A DNA stretch of 64,000 nt from assembly GCA_050247155.1 (NCBI GenBank), contig JBFWUS010000021.1, forward strand, positions 1-64,000, written 5' to 3'. A model generated the notes under the pieces. The model saw only the letters and a program-made list of their open reading frames with translations, had not been told where the DNA came from and made no database searches. Each line of letters starts with the position of its first letter. Within the stretch, counting starts at the first letter, position 1. The stretch is from Mesorhizobium_G sp050247155. Lineage in GTDB: Bacteria; Pseudomonadota; Alphaproteobacteria; Rhizobiales; Rhizobiaceae. Positions 44,123 to 52,756 of this stretch are shown here, piece after piece. The position numbers and the translations under genes were made by a program.

Positions 44123-44519
44123 GATTGGCGGCAAACCCGAGCGCCGAGCCCAGGCTATGTCGACGCGCCGCCAGGTGCTCGGCGACGCTCACGTCGACCG
44201 GGCGATTGCCGCGACGACCGATTTTGACCGACCGTTTCAGGAACTCATAACCGAGGCTGCCTGGGGCCATGTCTGGTCACGCCCGCACTGGTCGAAGCGG
44301 GAACGGTCTGTCGTCACGATCGCCCTGCTTGCGGCTCTTGGTCATCATGACGAACTGGCGATGCACATTCGCGCCACCGCAAACACCGGCGCGACTCGCG
44401 ACGACATCGCCGAGGCACTGATGCATGTCGCGATCTATGCCGGCATTCCCGCCGCCAACGCGGCCTTTCGCGTGGCCAAGCAGGAGTTGGAAAACATGGG
44501 CGGCGGTAAGGCCGGCTAA
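44115..44519 (+). CDS. pcaC: 4-carboxymuconolactone decarboxylase
   Basis: A 134-residue AhpD-fold protein starting at the ATG that overlaps the end of pcaD. It contains WSRPHWSKRERSVVTIALLAALGHHDELAMHIRA and the GATRDDIAEALMHVAIYAGIPAANAAF signature. It decarboxylates 4-carboxymuconolactone to the enol-lactone used by PcaD. It is separate from pcaD, not fused as PcaL. Confidence 0.94.
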   Translation: MAEIGGKPERRAQAMSTRRQVLGDAHVDRAIAATTDFDRPFQELITEAAWGHVWSRPHWSKRERSVVTIALLAALGHHDELAMHIRATANTGATRDDIAEALMHVAIYAGIPAANAAFRVAKQELENMGGGKAG

Positions 44520-44520
44520 G

Positions 44521-45267
44521 ATGGTCGATCGTTCCCACAAACCGGAGACGACCCCGTTCTTCGCACGCGATCGAGACAGGCAGCCGCCCGCCTATACGCC
44601 GTCTTATAAGACATCGATCCTGCGTTCGCCGCAAAAGGCGCTGCTATCCTTCGACAATTCCATATCGGAGATCGCCGGCCCGGTTTTCGGTCACTCCCTG
44701 CTTGGCGAACTGGACAACGACCTGATCCACAACTTCGCCAAGCCGGGCGAATCCGCTATCGGCGAGCGCATCATCGTCCATGGCCGGGTTCTCGACGAGC
44801 GCGGCCTGCCGGTTCCGGGTGCTCTGCTGGAATTCTGGCAGGCCAATGCGGGCGGGCGCTACCGGCATAAGAAGGAAGGCTATCTCGCGCCTTTGGATCC
44901 GAATTTCGGCGGCTGCGGCCGCGCTATCACCGCACATGACGGCAGCTATGCATTGCGCACGGTCAAGCCAGGCCCCTACCCTTGGCCGAATGGCCCGAAT
45001 GACTGGCGTCCAGCGCACATTCATTTTTCCGTGTTCGGCCATGGCTTCGCCCAGCGGCTGATCACCCAGATGTATTTCGAAGGCGATCCGCTGATCTGGC
45101 GCTGTCCGATCGTGCGCACCATCCCGGACAAAAGGGACATCGAAAGCCTGATCGCGCCGCTCGACATGGCCAACACCGTTCCCATGGACGCTCGCGCCTA
45201 CAAATTCGACATCGTTCTGCGCGGCCGGCGTTCGACTCCGTTCGAAAACCGTCCGGAGGGCAATTGA
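44521..45267 (+). CDS. pcaH: protocatechuate 3,4-dioxygenase beta subunit
   Basis: A 248-residue intradiol dioxygenase subunit carrying the non-haem iron. Ligands are visible as the tyrosine of GGRYRHK, the tyrosine of PGPYPWPN, and the two histidines of RPAHIHFS. ATG at 44521 lies one base after the pcaC stop. Works with PcaG to cleave protocatechuate to 3-carboxy-cis,cis-muconate. Confidence 0.95.
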   Translation: MVDRSHKPETTPFFARDRDRQPPAYTPSYKTSILRSPQKALLSFDNSISEIAGPVFGHSLLGELDNDLIHNFAKPGESAIGERIIVHGRVLDERGLPVPGALLEFWQANAGGRYRHKKEGYLAPLDPNFGGCGRAITAHDGSYALRTVKPGPYPWPNGPNDWRPAHIHFSVFGHGFAQRLITQMYFEGDPLIWRCPIVRTIPDKRDIESLIAPLDMANTVPMDARAYKFDIVLRGRRSTPFENRPEGN

Positions 45268-45881
45268 TGCCGCAGGCGCTCGATCTTTTGAAGGAAACGG
45301 CTTCCCAGACGGCGGGGCCATATGTCCATATCGGCCTGACGCCGAATTTTTGCGGCATCGGCGGCGTCTATCTGTCCGACCTCGGCGGATCAATGGTGGA
45401 GGCCAGAACGCGCGGCGAGCGGATCACGGTGCGCGGCCGGGTGATCGACGGCGCCGGCGCGCCCCTGCGCGACGCGTTGGTGGAGATTTGGCAAGCCGAT
45501 GCCGACGGCCTTTACAACAGTCCGGCCGAAACCCGCGGCGCGGCCGACCCTCACTTCACCGGCTGGGGCCGTTGCGCAACCGACGATGCCAGCGGCGAAT
45601 ACAGGTTCGATACCATCAAGCCAGGCCGCGCACCTTTCCGGGATGGCCGCTGGATGGCGCCGCACATCACCGTCTGGATCGTCGCGCGCGGCATCAATCT
45701 CGGCCTGCACACGCGCATGTATTTTGCGGATGAGGCAGCGGCCAATGCCGAGGACCCGTTGCTCGCACGCGTCGAGCATCGCCACCGTGTAGCGACGCTG
45801 GTCGCCCCGCGCGATGGTGACGTCTACACCTTCGACATCCATTTGCAGGGCGATAAGGAAACGATATTCCTCGACATCTGA
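45267..45881 (+). CDS. pcaG: protocatechuate 3,4-dioxygenase alpha subunit
   Basis: A 204-residue subunit. ATG at 45267 overlaps the pcaH stop (TGATG), with GGAGG upstream. QTAGPYVHIGLTPNF, GRVIDGAGAPLRDALVEIWQADADG and WMAPHITVWIVARGINLGLHTRMYF are PcaG landmarks. It lacks the iron ligands, as expected, and shapes the active site of PcaH. Confidence 0.94.
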   Translation: MPQALDLLKETASQTAGPYVHIGLTPNFCGIGGVYLSDLGGSMVEARTRGERITVRGRVIDGAGAPLRDALVEIWQADADGLYNSPAETRGAADPHFTGWGRCATDDASGEYRFDTIKPGRAPFRDGRWMAPHITVWIVARGINLGLHTRMYFADEAAANAEDPLLARVEHRHRVATLVAPRDGDVYTFDIHLQGDKETIFLDI

Positions 45882-45917
45882 CCGACCTTTCGGGAACCAT
45901 GGCATGTATGGTGGCGC

Positions 45918-46979
45918 GTGACGTTTTCCCCGTTCGATCATCCCTTCCTGGCCGGCCTTCTGGGGGACGAGGAAATCGCCGGCTATTTTTCCGCCGACGC
46001 TGATGTGCGCGCCATGCTTGCCTTCGAGGCCGCGCTGGCGAATGCGCAGGCCGAATGCGCGATCATTCCGCCGGAGGCTGCCACGCACATCGCAGCGGTC
46101 AGCGCCGATTTCGCGCCAGACTTCGACCGGCTGCGGGTGGCAACGTCGCATGACGGCGTCGTGGTTCCCGAACTGATCCGACAGTTGCGCGCCGCCGTCG
46201 AGCCGCACGCCCGCTGGGTTCATTTCGGTGCGACGAGCCAGGATGTCATCGACAGCAGTCTGATGTTGCGCCTGAAACCGGTGCTGGCCGTTCTGGACAA
46301 TCGTATAGGCGTTTGCGAACGCGTCTTTGATGATCTGGAACGCCGCTTCGGCCGCAACCGCCTGATGGCCCGAACACGGATGCAGCCGGCAATCGAAATC
46401 ACTGCTGTTGATCGTATCCACGCATGGCGTGAGCCACTGGGACGTATCCGAGATGATCTCAATCATTGGCGGCGCGACAGCCTGGCAATCCAGTTCGGCG
46501 GCGCAGCTGGTACGTTGGAAAAGCTGGATGAACGCGCAGCCGCCGTGCGCGCGGCGCTGGCGCGGGTGCTCGATCTGGCGGACGCGCCCCAATGGCATAG
46601 CCAGCGCGACCGTATTGCCGGTCTGGCCGGCATCCTGTCACTGGTCAGCGGGTGCCTTGGAAAATTCGGACAGGATGTCGCTCTCCTTGCGCAGGAAGGC
46701 GACGAAATACAACTTGCCGGCGGCGGCGGCTCGTCGGCCATGCCGCATAAGCAGAATCCGATTGCCGCCGAAGTGCTGATCGCATTGGCGCGCTTCAACG
46801 CGACGCAGCTTGCAGGCATGCATCAGGCGCTGCTGCACGAACAGGAGCGTTCCGGCGCGGCGTGGACGCTCGAGTGGCTGATACTGCCGCAAATGGTCGC
46901 CGGTACAGCGGCCTCGCTGCGTCTGGCCGTGGAACTCGGCGCCAACATCCGGACGTTGGGCAAGGCGGCGGAAGCTTAA
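45918..46979 (+). CDS. pcaB: 3-carboxy-cis,cis-muconate cycloisomerase
   Basis: A 353-residue fumarase/aspartase-fold enzyme. The start is GTG at 45918 (MTFSPFDHPFLAGLLGDEEI). HFGATSQDVIDSS and the signature GGSSAMPHKQNPI carry the active-site residues. It is shorter than Pseudomonas PcaB (about 450), but this shorter length is common in rhizobia. Last gene of the pca set here; pcaIJ and pcaF are not present. Confidence 0.93.
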   Translation: MTFSPFDHPFLAGLLGDEEIAGYFSADADVRAMLAFEAALANAQAECAIIPPEAATHIAAVSADFAPDFDRLRVATSHDGVVVPELIRQLRAAVEPHARWVHFGATSQDVIDSSLMLRLKPVLAVLDNRIGVCERVFDDLERRFGRNRLMARTRMQPAIEITAVDRIHAWREPLGRIRDDLNHWRRDSLAIQFGGAAGTLEKLDERAAAVRAALARVLDLADAPQWHSQRDRIAGLAGILSLVSGCLGKFGQDVALLAQEGDEIQLAGGGGSSAMPHKQNPIAAEVLIALARFNATQLAGMHQALLHEQERSGAAWTLEWLILPQMVAGTAASLRLAVELGANIRTLGKAAEA

Positions 46980-47057
46980 CCGTTCCGGCGCAGTGGTCAT
47001 TTGCCCGTCGCACTGTTTCCGGCTAATAGGCCCGCGACTTTTGACGCGAGGATTTTG

Positions 47058-47951
47058 ATGACCGATATCGCCGGCACGCCCGAAGCCCAGGCAGCGTTGC
47101 TGTCGCGCGCTCTGCCCTACATGCAGCGCTATGAAAACAAGACGGTCGTGGTGAAATACGGCGGTCATGCCATGGGCGACACCGAGCTCGGCAAGGCTTT
47201 TGCGCGCGATATCGCGCTGCTGAAACAGTCTGGCGTGAACCCGATCGTCGTGCATGGCGGCGGGCCGCAGATCGGTGCCATGCTGAGCAAGATGGGCATC
47301 GAATCGAAATTCGAGGGCGGCCTGCGCGTCACCGACCAGAAGACCGTCGAGATCGTCGAGATGGTTCTGGCCGGTTCGATCAACAAGGAGATCGTCGCGC
47401 TCATCAACGCGGAAGGCGAATGGGCCATCGGGCTATGCGGCAAGGATGGAAACATGGTTTTCGCCGAAAAGGCGAAGAAGACCGTTACCGATCCTGACTC
47501 CAACATCGAGCGGGTGCTCGATTTGGGCTTTGTCGGCGAGCCGGTCGAGGTCGACCGCACCTTGCTCGACCTGCTCGCCCGCTCGGAGATGATCCCGGTC
47601 ATCGCGCCGGTGGCGCCGGGCCGCGACGGCCATACCTACAACATCAACGCCGACACCTTTGCCGGCGCCATCGCAGGTGCGCTTGGGGCCACGCGCCTGT
47701 TGTTCCTCACCGATGTTCCGGGCGTACTCGACAAGGACAAGACGCTGATCGAGGAGCTGACTGTCAATCAGGCGAAGAAGCTGATCAAAGACGGCACGAT
47801 TTCCGGCGGTATGATCCCCAAAGTGGAAACCTGCATCGAGGCGATCGAGCGCGGTGTCGAGGGCGTCGTCATCCTGAACGGCAAGACGTCGCACGCGGTG
47901 CTGCTCGAACTCTTCACCGAGCATGGCGCCGGCACGCTGATCGTGCCGTAG
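47058..47951 (+). CDS. argB: acetylglutamate kinase
   Basis: A 297-residue amino acid kinase catalysing the second step of arginine synthesis. The ATG at 47058 has GAGG upstream. KTVVVKYGGHAMGD, VHGGGPQIGAML, NINADTFAGAIAGALGA and ISGGMIPKVETC are the substrate and ATP signatures. The N-terminal helix before the kinase core (residues 1-25) is the element linked to arginine inhibition in hexameric forms. Its stop is one base from that of the convergent GMC gene. Confidence 0.95.
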   Translation: MTDIAGTPEAQAALLSRALPYMQRYENKTVVVKYGGHAMGDTELGKAFARDIALLKQSGVNPIVVHGGGPQIGAMLSKMGIESKFEGGLRVTDQKTVEIVEMVLAGSINKEIVALINAEGEWAIGLCGKDGNMVFAEKAKKTVTDPDSNIERVLDLGFVGEPVEVDRTLLDLLARSEMIPVIAPVAPGRDGHTYNINADTFAGAIAGALGATRLLFLTDVPGVLDKDKTLIEELTVNQAKKLIKDGTISGGMIPKVETCIEAIERGVEGVVILNGKTSHAVLLELFTEHGAGTLIVP

Positions 47952-47952
47952 A

Positions 47953-49458
47953 CTACTCGACCGGCTCCGCCGCACGCGCCGATCGGACGCCCGCGCCCAC
48001 GGAAGCAACCCTATCGTCGGCATGCACGCGGGCGATCAGATGATCGCCAAGCCTGCAGGCAAGCGCGGTGATCGTCGTCGTTGGGTTCGTCTGCCCGGAC
48101 GTTGGAAATACCGACGACCCGCCCACAAAGAGATTGCGCATGCCGTGCACCTTGCAATCGGCGTCGACCACGCCGCGTGCCGGGTCGTTGCTCATGCGGG
48201 TGCCGCCCATATGGTGGTTGCCCGCCAGTTCCATGTCGTCAAACGGATAGGGCTCGCCATTGGCAAGCCAGTCGGCCAGGCGAACGCGCCCGATATCCCG
48301 TTCGATCAGAGCCTGGCCGAACAACCGCATGCCTTCGATCAGCGTTCTATGGTCAAGCGGACCTTTGCGCCAATGAAGATCGATACGGGGCACTCCGGAT
48401 GCGTCGCGCATCGTCCGGCTGAGCTGCACACGGTTGCTGGCAAGCGGCGCCTGCTCCCACGCCATGTGCAGTTGCGCCGCGCATTTCAGCCGTTGGCCTA
48501 AACCTTCGGACATCCACTCCGCGGCGCTCGGCGCCGTGCAGGCTAGATTGGCCATCAGCATCTTGACGCCATCATAGGGCATTTCGACCAGCCGGATGCC
48601 GAAATTCAAGATGCCTTTGCGTTGCATCGCCTCCCAGCTCGGCGAGAAAAACGCCTCGCCATCGGCGTCGACCTCGAATTTCGTGACGTCGTTGAGAACG
48701 GCATTTCCACATTCGAAATGCGGATGTTCCATCCAGTAGCGGCCCAGCGCCTGCGCATACGGCACGACCGCTCTGTTGCTCAGTTCGTTGGACCAGAGCA
48801 GCAGCCGCGAGTTCTCGATCCCTCCTGTGCCGACGACGACATAGTCGGCATGAAAGCGGTCCAACTGCCCGTCAGGCGACCAGAGGTTGAGCGCGTTGAT
48901 TGCCTGGCCGTCGCCGTCGAGCGAGGTCACGTAGCTGTTGAGTACCAAGGCAATGTGTTCATCCGCCGCCAGTTCGTCGCGGTAGCGCGTGCCAAAGCGT
49001 ACAGCATTGCTCTTGATGAGCTGCACCCAGCGGATGTCGGAAGAGACCGACGCATCCGGCCTGAAGGGCTCCAATTCGAGAATCCCTCGCACCTCGTCGA
49101 GATAAGGTTCGAGGTCGCTTCGCCGGATCGGCCAGCCGGTATCAGCGACCCACGGCTTTTGCCGGAAATCCTCGTCGTCCAGCAGCCGGCACCAGCCCGC
49201 CCAATGATTGGAGCTGCCGCCCAGAAACCGCAGGCGCGTTTCATCCAGCGCAAAATAAGGATCGCCAACCGTCCGGCCGCCGTAGAAGGCTTGCGACTTG
49301 TCCGAGAAGCGGTCGCCGCCAGCTTCGAAAATGACGACAGGAATGTTGGCGCTTGCCAGTTTTCGCGCAACCGTGATGCCGGCTGGACCGGCGCCGATCA
49401 CGGCTACTTTCGGCGTCCAATGTGCCGACTTGAACGCCTGAAAATTGTCGAAGATCAC
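47953..49458 (-). CDS. GMC-family oxidoreductase, copy 1
   Basis: A GMC flavoprotein of about 501 residues. GTG at 49458 aligns its start (VIFDNFQAFKS) with copy 2; an ATG at 49512 would add 18 residues not seen there. FAD site AVIGAGPAGITVARKLASANIPVVIFEAGG; GGSSNHWAGWCR; C-terminal catalytic region GNHHMGGTRM and PTSGQTNPTTTITALA. No signal peptide on the protein itself. Likely a sugar, alcohol or sterol-type dehydrogenase; substrate unknown. A stem-loop separates it from copy 2 upstream. Confidence 0.87.
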   Translation of the reverse strand: MIFDNFQAFKSAHWTPKVAVIGAGPAGITVARKLASANIPVVIFEAGGDRFSDKSQAFYGGRTVGDPYFALDETRLRFLGGSSNHWAGWCRLLDDEDFRQKPWVADTGWPIRRSDLEPYLDEVRGILELEPFRPDASVSSDIRWVQLIKSNAVRFGTRYRDELAADEHIALVLNSYVTSLDGDGQAINALNLWSPDGQLDRFHADYVVVGTGGIENSRLLLWSNELSNRAVVPYAQALGRYWMEHPHFECGNAVLNDVTKFEVDADGEAFFSPSWEAMQRKGILNFGIRLVEMPYDGVKMLMANLACTAPSAAEWMSEGLGQRLKCAAQLHMAWEQAPLASNRVQLSRTMRDASGVPRIDLHWRKGPLDHRTLIEGMRLFGQALIERDIGRVRLADWLANGEPYPFDDMELAGNHHMGGTRMSNDPARGVVDADCKVHGMRNLFVGGSSVFPTSGQTNPTTTITALACRLGDHLIARVHADDRVASVGAGVRSARAAEPVE

Positions 49459-49538
49459 GCCTGGCTTGTCCGATCCGCACCCGGTTTGGCTCACCGCCGC
49501 AGGATAGACCAAGCTTTGAAGACAATGGTGAACAAAGG

Positions 49539-49576
49539 TTGAGGAGCCGACGCGAATCCCCAGCCGGCTCCCTCAA
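49539..49576 (-). terminator. stem-loop between the two GMC genes
   Basis: TTGAGGAGCCG (49539-49549) pairs with CGGCTCCCTCAA (49565-49576) with one bulged base. There is no long T run, so it may only reduce read-through from copy 2 into copy 1. Confidence 0.5.
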
Positions 49577-49590
49577 TGCCAAACAGACCG

Positions 49591-51075
49591 TTAATGCAAG
49601 TCTTCGGCGATGCTCGACGGTGCGCCGACAAGCTGATGCGCGCGCACTTCGCGCGCCAGATGATCCCCCAGCCGACAAGCGAGCGCGACGATCGTGGTCG
49701 TGGGGTTGCATTGGCCCGATGTGGTGAACACCGACGAACCGCCGATATAGAGATTGCGCATGCCATGCACCTTGCAATCGCGATCGACGATGCCCTTGGC
49801 CGGATCGTCATGCATGCGGGTGCCGCCCATGTGGTGATGGCCGGCGATCTCCTGATCGGTTGGATAGTCTTCGCCCTTGGCCAGCCAGTCTGCCAGTTTG
49901 GCGCGCCCCAGATTCTTCGCCAGCATCGTCTCGCCGAACAGCCTTATGCCTTCGGTGACCGTGCGGCGCTCGATGTCGCCTTTCTTCCAATGTAGCTCGA
50001 TGCGCGGCGCACCTGTCGCGTCGAATTCGGTCTTCGACAGTTCCACACGATTGTTTTCGTTGGGCGACTGCTCCCAGCCGACATAGAGCTGCGCCGCGCA
50101 ATGCAGGCGCTGGCCCAGCGACTCCGAAACCCATTCAGCCGTATCGGGCGCGACACACGCCAAATTTGCAACCAGCGCCTTGGCGCCCTCATAGGGCATC
50201 TTGATCAGGCGGATGCCGAAATTGAGGATCTGCCGCCGCTCCATGGCGGCAAGTGTCGGCGAGAAGAACGCTTCGCCGGTCGCGTCGGTGACAAACTCGT
50301 TCTGATCGGCCAGGATAGCGTTGCCGCCCTCGAATTGAGGATGCTCCATCCAGTAGCGGCCGAGTGCCTGCGCATGCGGCACGACCGCGCCCTTGGTCAG
50401 TTCATTCGACCACAAGAGCAGTCGCGAGTTTTCGAGCCCGCCGGTGCAGGGCACGTAATAGTCCGCTTTGTAGGTTCCTTGATCGGCGCCATCAGACCAC
50501 AAATTGAGGCCGGTGACCTCGGTGCCGTTACCGTCGAGTGAGCGCACATAGGTGTTCAGCACGAGCGCAATATGATCGCTCGTTTCGATTTCGCCGCGGA
50601 AGCGTTCGGCGAACCGAACTGCCGGGCTTTTGACAAGCTCGACCCATCGAATATCGTCCGAGATGGGCTGGTCAGGCTGGAACTGCTTCAGATCCAGAAT
50701 GTAGTGAACTTCATCCAGATAGGGATCGATGTCGATGCGGCGGATCGGCCAGCCGCTGTCCGGCACCCATGACTTTGGCCGGAAGTCGATGTCGTCCATC
50801 ACGCGGCACCAGCCTGCCCAATGATTGGACGACCCTCCGAAATAGCGCAGGCGCGTGATGTCGAGGTCGAAATAGTAGTCACCAACCGTCTTGCCGGCGT
50901 AGAAGGCTTGGGAATCCTCGGTGAAATCGGCGCCGCCGGCCTCGAAGATGACCACCGGGACGCCGGCCGCCGCCAGCTTGCGCGCGATGCTGATGCCTGC
51001 CGGCCCGGAACCGATAACCGCAACCTTCGGCGTGAAGCTCGCCGCGCGAAAATCCGCCAATGTCTGGAAGATCAT
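49591..51075 (-). CDS. GMC-family oxidoreductase, copy 2
   Basis: A 494-residue paralogue of copy 1: MIFQTLADFRAASF, then AVIGSGPAGISIARKLAAAGVPVVIFEAGGADF (FAD), GGSSNHWAGWCRVMDD, GHHHMGGTRMHDDP and FTTSGQCNPTTTIVALA. The two copies align along their length without large gaps. Its ATG lies inside the stop of a 63-residue Tat-leader protein (ATGA). The catalytic protein has no export signal; co-export as a partner of the small protein is plausible. Confidence 0.88.
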   Translation of the reverse strand: MIFQTLADFRAASFTPKVAVIGSGPAGISIARKLAAAGVPVVIFEAGGADFTEDSQAFYAGKTVGDYYFDLDITRLRYFGGSSNHWAGWCRVMDDIDFRPKSWVPDSGWPIRRIDIDPYLDEVHYILDLKQFQPDQPISDDIRWVELVKSPAVRFAERFRGEIETSDHIALVLNTYVRSLDGNGTEVTGLNLWSDGADQGTYKADYYVPCTGGLENSRLLLWSNELTKGAVVPHAQALGRYWMEHPQFEGGNAILADQNEFVTDATGEAFFSPTLAAMERRQILNFGIRLIKMPYEGAKALVANLACVAPDTAEWVSESLGQRLHCAAQLYVGWEQSPNENNRVELSKTEFDATGAPRIELHWKKGDIERRTVTEGIRLFGETMLAKNLGRAKLADWLAKGEDYPTDQEIAGHHHMGGTRMHDDPAKGIVDRDCKVHGMRNLYIGGSSVFTTSGQCNPTTTIVALACRLGDHLAREVRAHQLVGAPSSIAEDLH

Positions 51076-51263
51076 GCGATCTCACTCCGGCGCAAGATCC
51101 AACCATTGACCTCGACAAACTCGTCGCCGGCAGGCGGCAGGGCAGCCGGCGGTGCTTTTCCTGACAGGCTAGGCAATCGGGCGATTTGCCATAATGGCAC
51201 AAGCATCGATGCCTGGAGCAGCAGGCTTCGTCTCGAAATGATATCGCGTCTGTCCTCGCGCAT
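51072..51263 (-). CDS. small Tat-leader protein coupled to GMC oxidoreductase
   Basis: A 63-residue protein: a twin-arginine signal (SRRSLLLQASMLVPLWQ, residues 10-26), a short proline/alanine link, and the terminal EFVEVNGWILRRSEIA. GGAG six bases before the ATG supports translation. It overlaps the GMC start by 4 bases. FAD-dependent sugar dehydrogenases of the GMC class are known to use a Tat-bearing small subunit to carry the catalytic subunit out, but those subunits are usually much longer. Here almost only the leader remains. Confidence 0.7.
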   Translation of the reverse strand: MREDRRDIISRRSLLLQASMLVPLWQIARLPSLSGKAPPAALPPAGDEFVEVNGWILRRSEIA

Positions 51264-51377
51264 GTCCGTCTCCGGTCAAAGCTGTGTTTCAGTGCGGCAC
51301 GCCGACCCGCCCCCGACGTGCCGCACATCGAGCAAAGCAAGTTCCGTTCCAACGCGTGATGGTGAGGAGAAGGACCG

Positions 51378-52283
51378 TCAGCCGATCGCGATCAGCATTA
51401 ATATTCCGCATACGATCAACACACAGCCAGCGATCTCGAACCGGTTGATCTTCTCCTTGAAGACAAACACCGACGACGCGAAAGTGAACAGCATCTCAAT
51501 TTGCGCCAGCGATTTCACCACGGCGGCCTGCTGCAGGGTCATCGCCGAGAACCAGCCGAACGAGGCCGATGCGCCGACCAGCCCGGTGAATAGCGCCGGC
51601 TTCCAGGCCTTTTTGATACGCCCGATCTCGGCACGGTCCTTTGCCAGCATCCAGGCCAGCATGATCGCCGTCTGAAAGGTGATGACGAAGGCCAGCGTCA
51701 CCGCCGCCTGCATGATGAAGTTCGGCCCGCCCAAGGCCAGCGAGGCAGCGCGGTAGGCGACCGCCGAAATGCCGAAACAGGTTCCGGACGCCAGCCCAAT
51801 CAAGGCGTTGCGGCTGAAAATCGAGGTGAAAAGGCTGCGCCAGCCGACCGCCATGTGCGCGACCGAAATCAGCATGACACCGAACACGCTGATGGCGATC
51901 GCCGCCAGCACGCCCGCCGTCACGCGCTCTCCCAGAAACATCAGCCCGAACAGCGCCGCCTGCGCCGGCTCCGTGCGGGAATAGGCCGTGCCCACTGCGA
52001 AATTGCGAAACGAGAAAAGGTGGACCAGCAGAAACGTCGCCGCGATCTGGCCGATGCCGCCGATGATAGCCCACAAATAGAAGGCTGAATTGGTCCGCGG
52101 CATGGCATAGCCAAGACCATAGTGGAGAAAGCTCACAAACAGCAGGGCGAACGGCATGCCGAAGCCGAAGCGCACGAAGGTTGCTCCCGTCGTGCCCATG
52201 ACGTTCTTGAGATGTTTTTGCACCGCCGAGCGCAGATTCTGCAAAAACGCTGCTGCGATGGTGATGGGTATCCAGAGTTCCAT
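51378..52283 (-). CDS. DMT-superfamily (EamA) transporter
   Basis: A 301-residue inner-membrane protein with ten predicted helices in two EamA repeats (about residues 4-140 and 155-300). Landmarks are VGTAYSRTEPAQAALFGLMFLGERV and SLAQIEMLFTFASSVFVFKEKINRFEIAG, which occupy equivalent sites in the two halves. Drug/metabolite exporter family; substrate unknown. It is divergent from the MarR gene. Confidence 0.88.
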   Translation of the reverse strand: MELWIPITIAAAFLQNLRSAVQKHLKNVMGTTGATFVRFGFGMPFALLFVSFLHYGLGYAMPRTNSAFYLWAIIGGIGQIAATFLLVHLFSFRNFAVGTAYSRTEPAQAALFGLMFLGERVTAGVLAAIAISVFGVMLISVAHMAVGWRSLFTSIFSRNALIGLASGTCFGISAVAYRAASLALGGPNFIMQAAVTLAFVITFQTAIMLAWMLAKDRAEIGRIKKAWKPALFTGLVGASASFGWFSAMTLQQAAVVKSLAQIEMLFTFASSVFVFKEKINRFEIAGCVLIVCGILMLIAIG

Positions 52284-52399
52284 GGTCGGCGGTCGGGCCC
52301 GATGAAAAATGATGGCGAAGCCCGAATAGTCATATTTAGCCTGCCTGGGAACGCTTTCGCCGCAACGAAACGGATACGAAACGATTTCCGGCTAATTTT

Positions 52400-52756
52400 A
52401 TGAAAATGTCGACCGTCTTGCGACCCAGCCAGGCGCTGCAACTCTGGCATCAGGTGACCCTCGCGGAGGTGCGCGGGATCGGGTCCGACTTGACTTTGCG
52501 ACAAGCCGCGATCCTGCTCACCGTCTATCTGGAGCAGCCACCGCACACCGTGCGTGGACTGGCGGCTAAGCTCGGCGTAACCAAACCGGTGATCAGCCGC
52601 GCGCTCGACACGATGGGCGTCATGAAGCTGGTCTCGCGCCAGCGCGATCCCAGCGACCGCCGCAACGTGCTGGTGCGGCGCACCTTGGAAGGGGCGCTCT
52701 ATGTCGAGCGGCTTGGCGATGTTATCATCGCCAAAGCCAAGGACCTCCCGATTTGA
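52400..52756 (+). CDS. MarR-family regulator
   Basis: A 118-residue winged-helix regulator, with the DNA-binding part LTLRQAAILLTVYL, TVRGLAAKLGVTKPVISRALDTM and wing RQRDPSDRRNVLVRRTLEG. It is shorter than most MarR proteins (about 140-150) because the dimerising N- and C-terminal helices are trimmed. It is divergent from the DMT transporter, a common arrangement for a regulator and its target. Its stop overlaps the NlpC/P60 start. Confidence 0.85.
   Translation: MKMSTVLRPSQALQLWHQVTLAEVRGIGSDLTLRQAAILLTVYLEQPPHTVRGLAAKLGVTKPVISRALDTMGVMKLVSRQRDPSDRRNVLVRRTLEGALYVERLGDVIIAKAKDLPI

Noticed and set aside
49491..49535. Possible remnant of a second Tat-leader partner before GMC copy 1
   Set aside because: A minus-strand frame ends in FKAWSILRR, which loosely recalls the NGWILRR end of the small protein before GMC copy 2. 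The match needs insertions and there is no signal peptide upstream, so it is probably chance.
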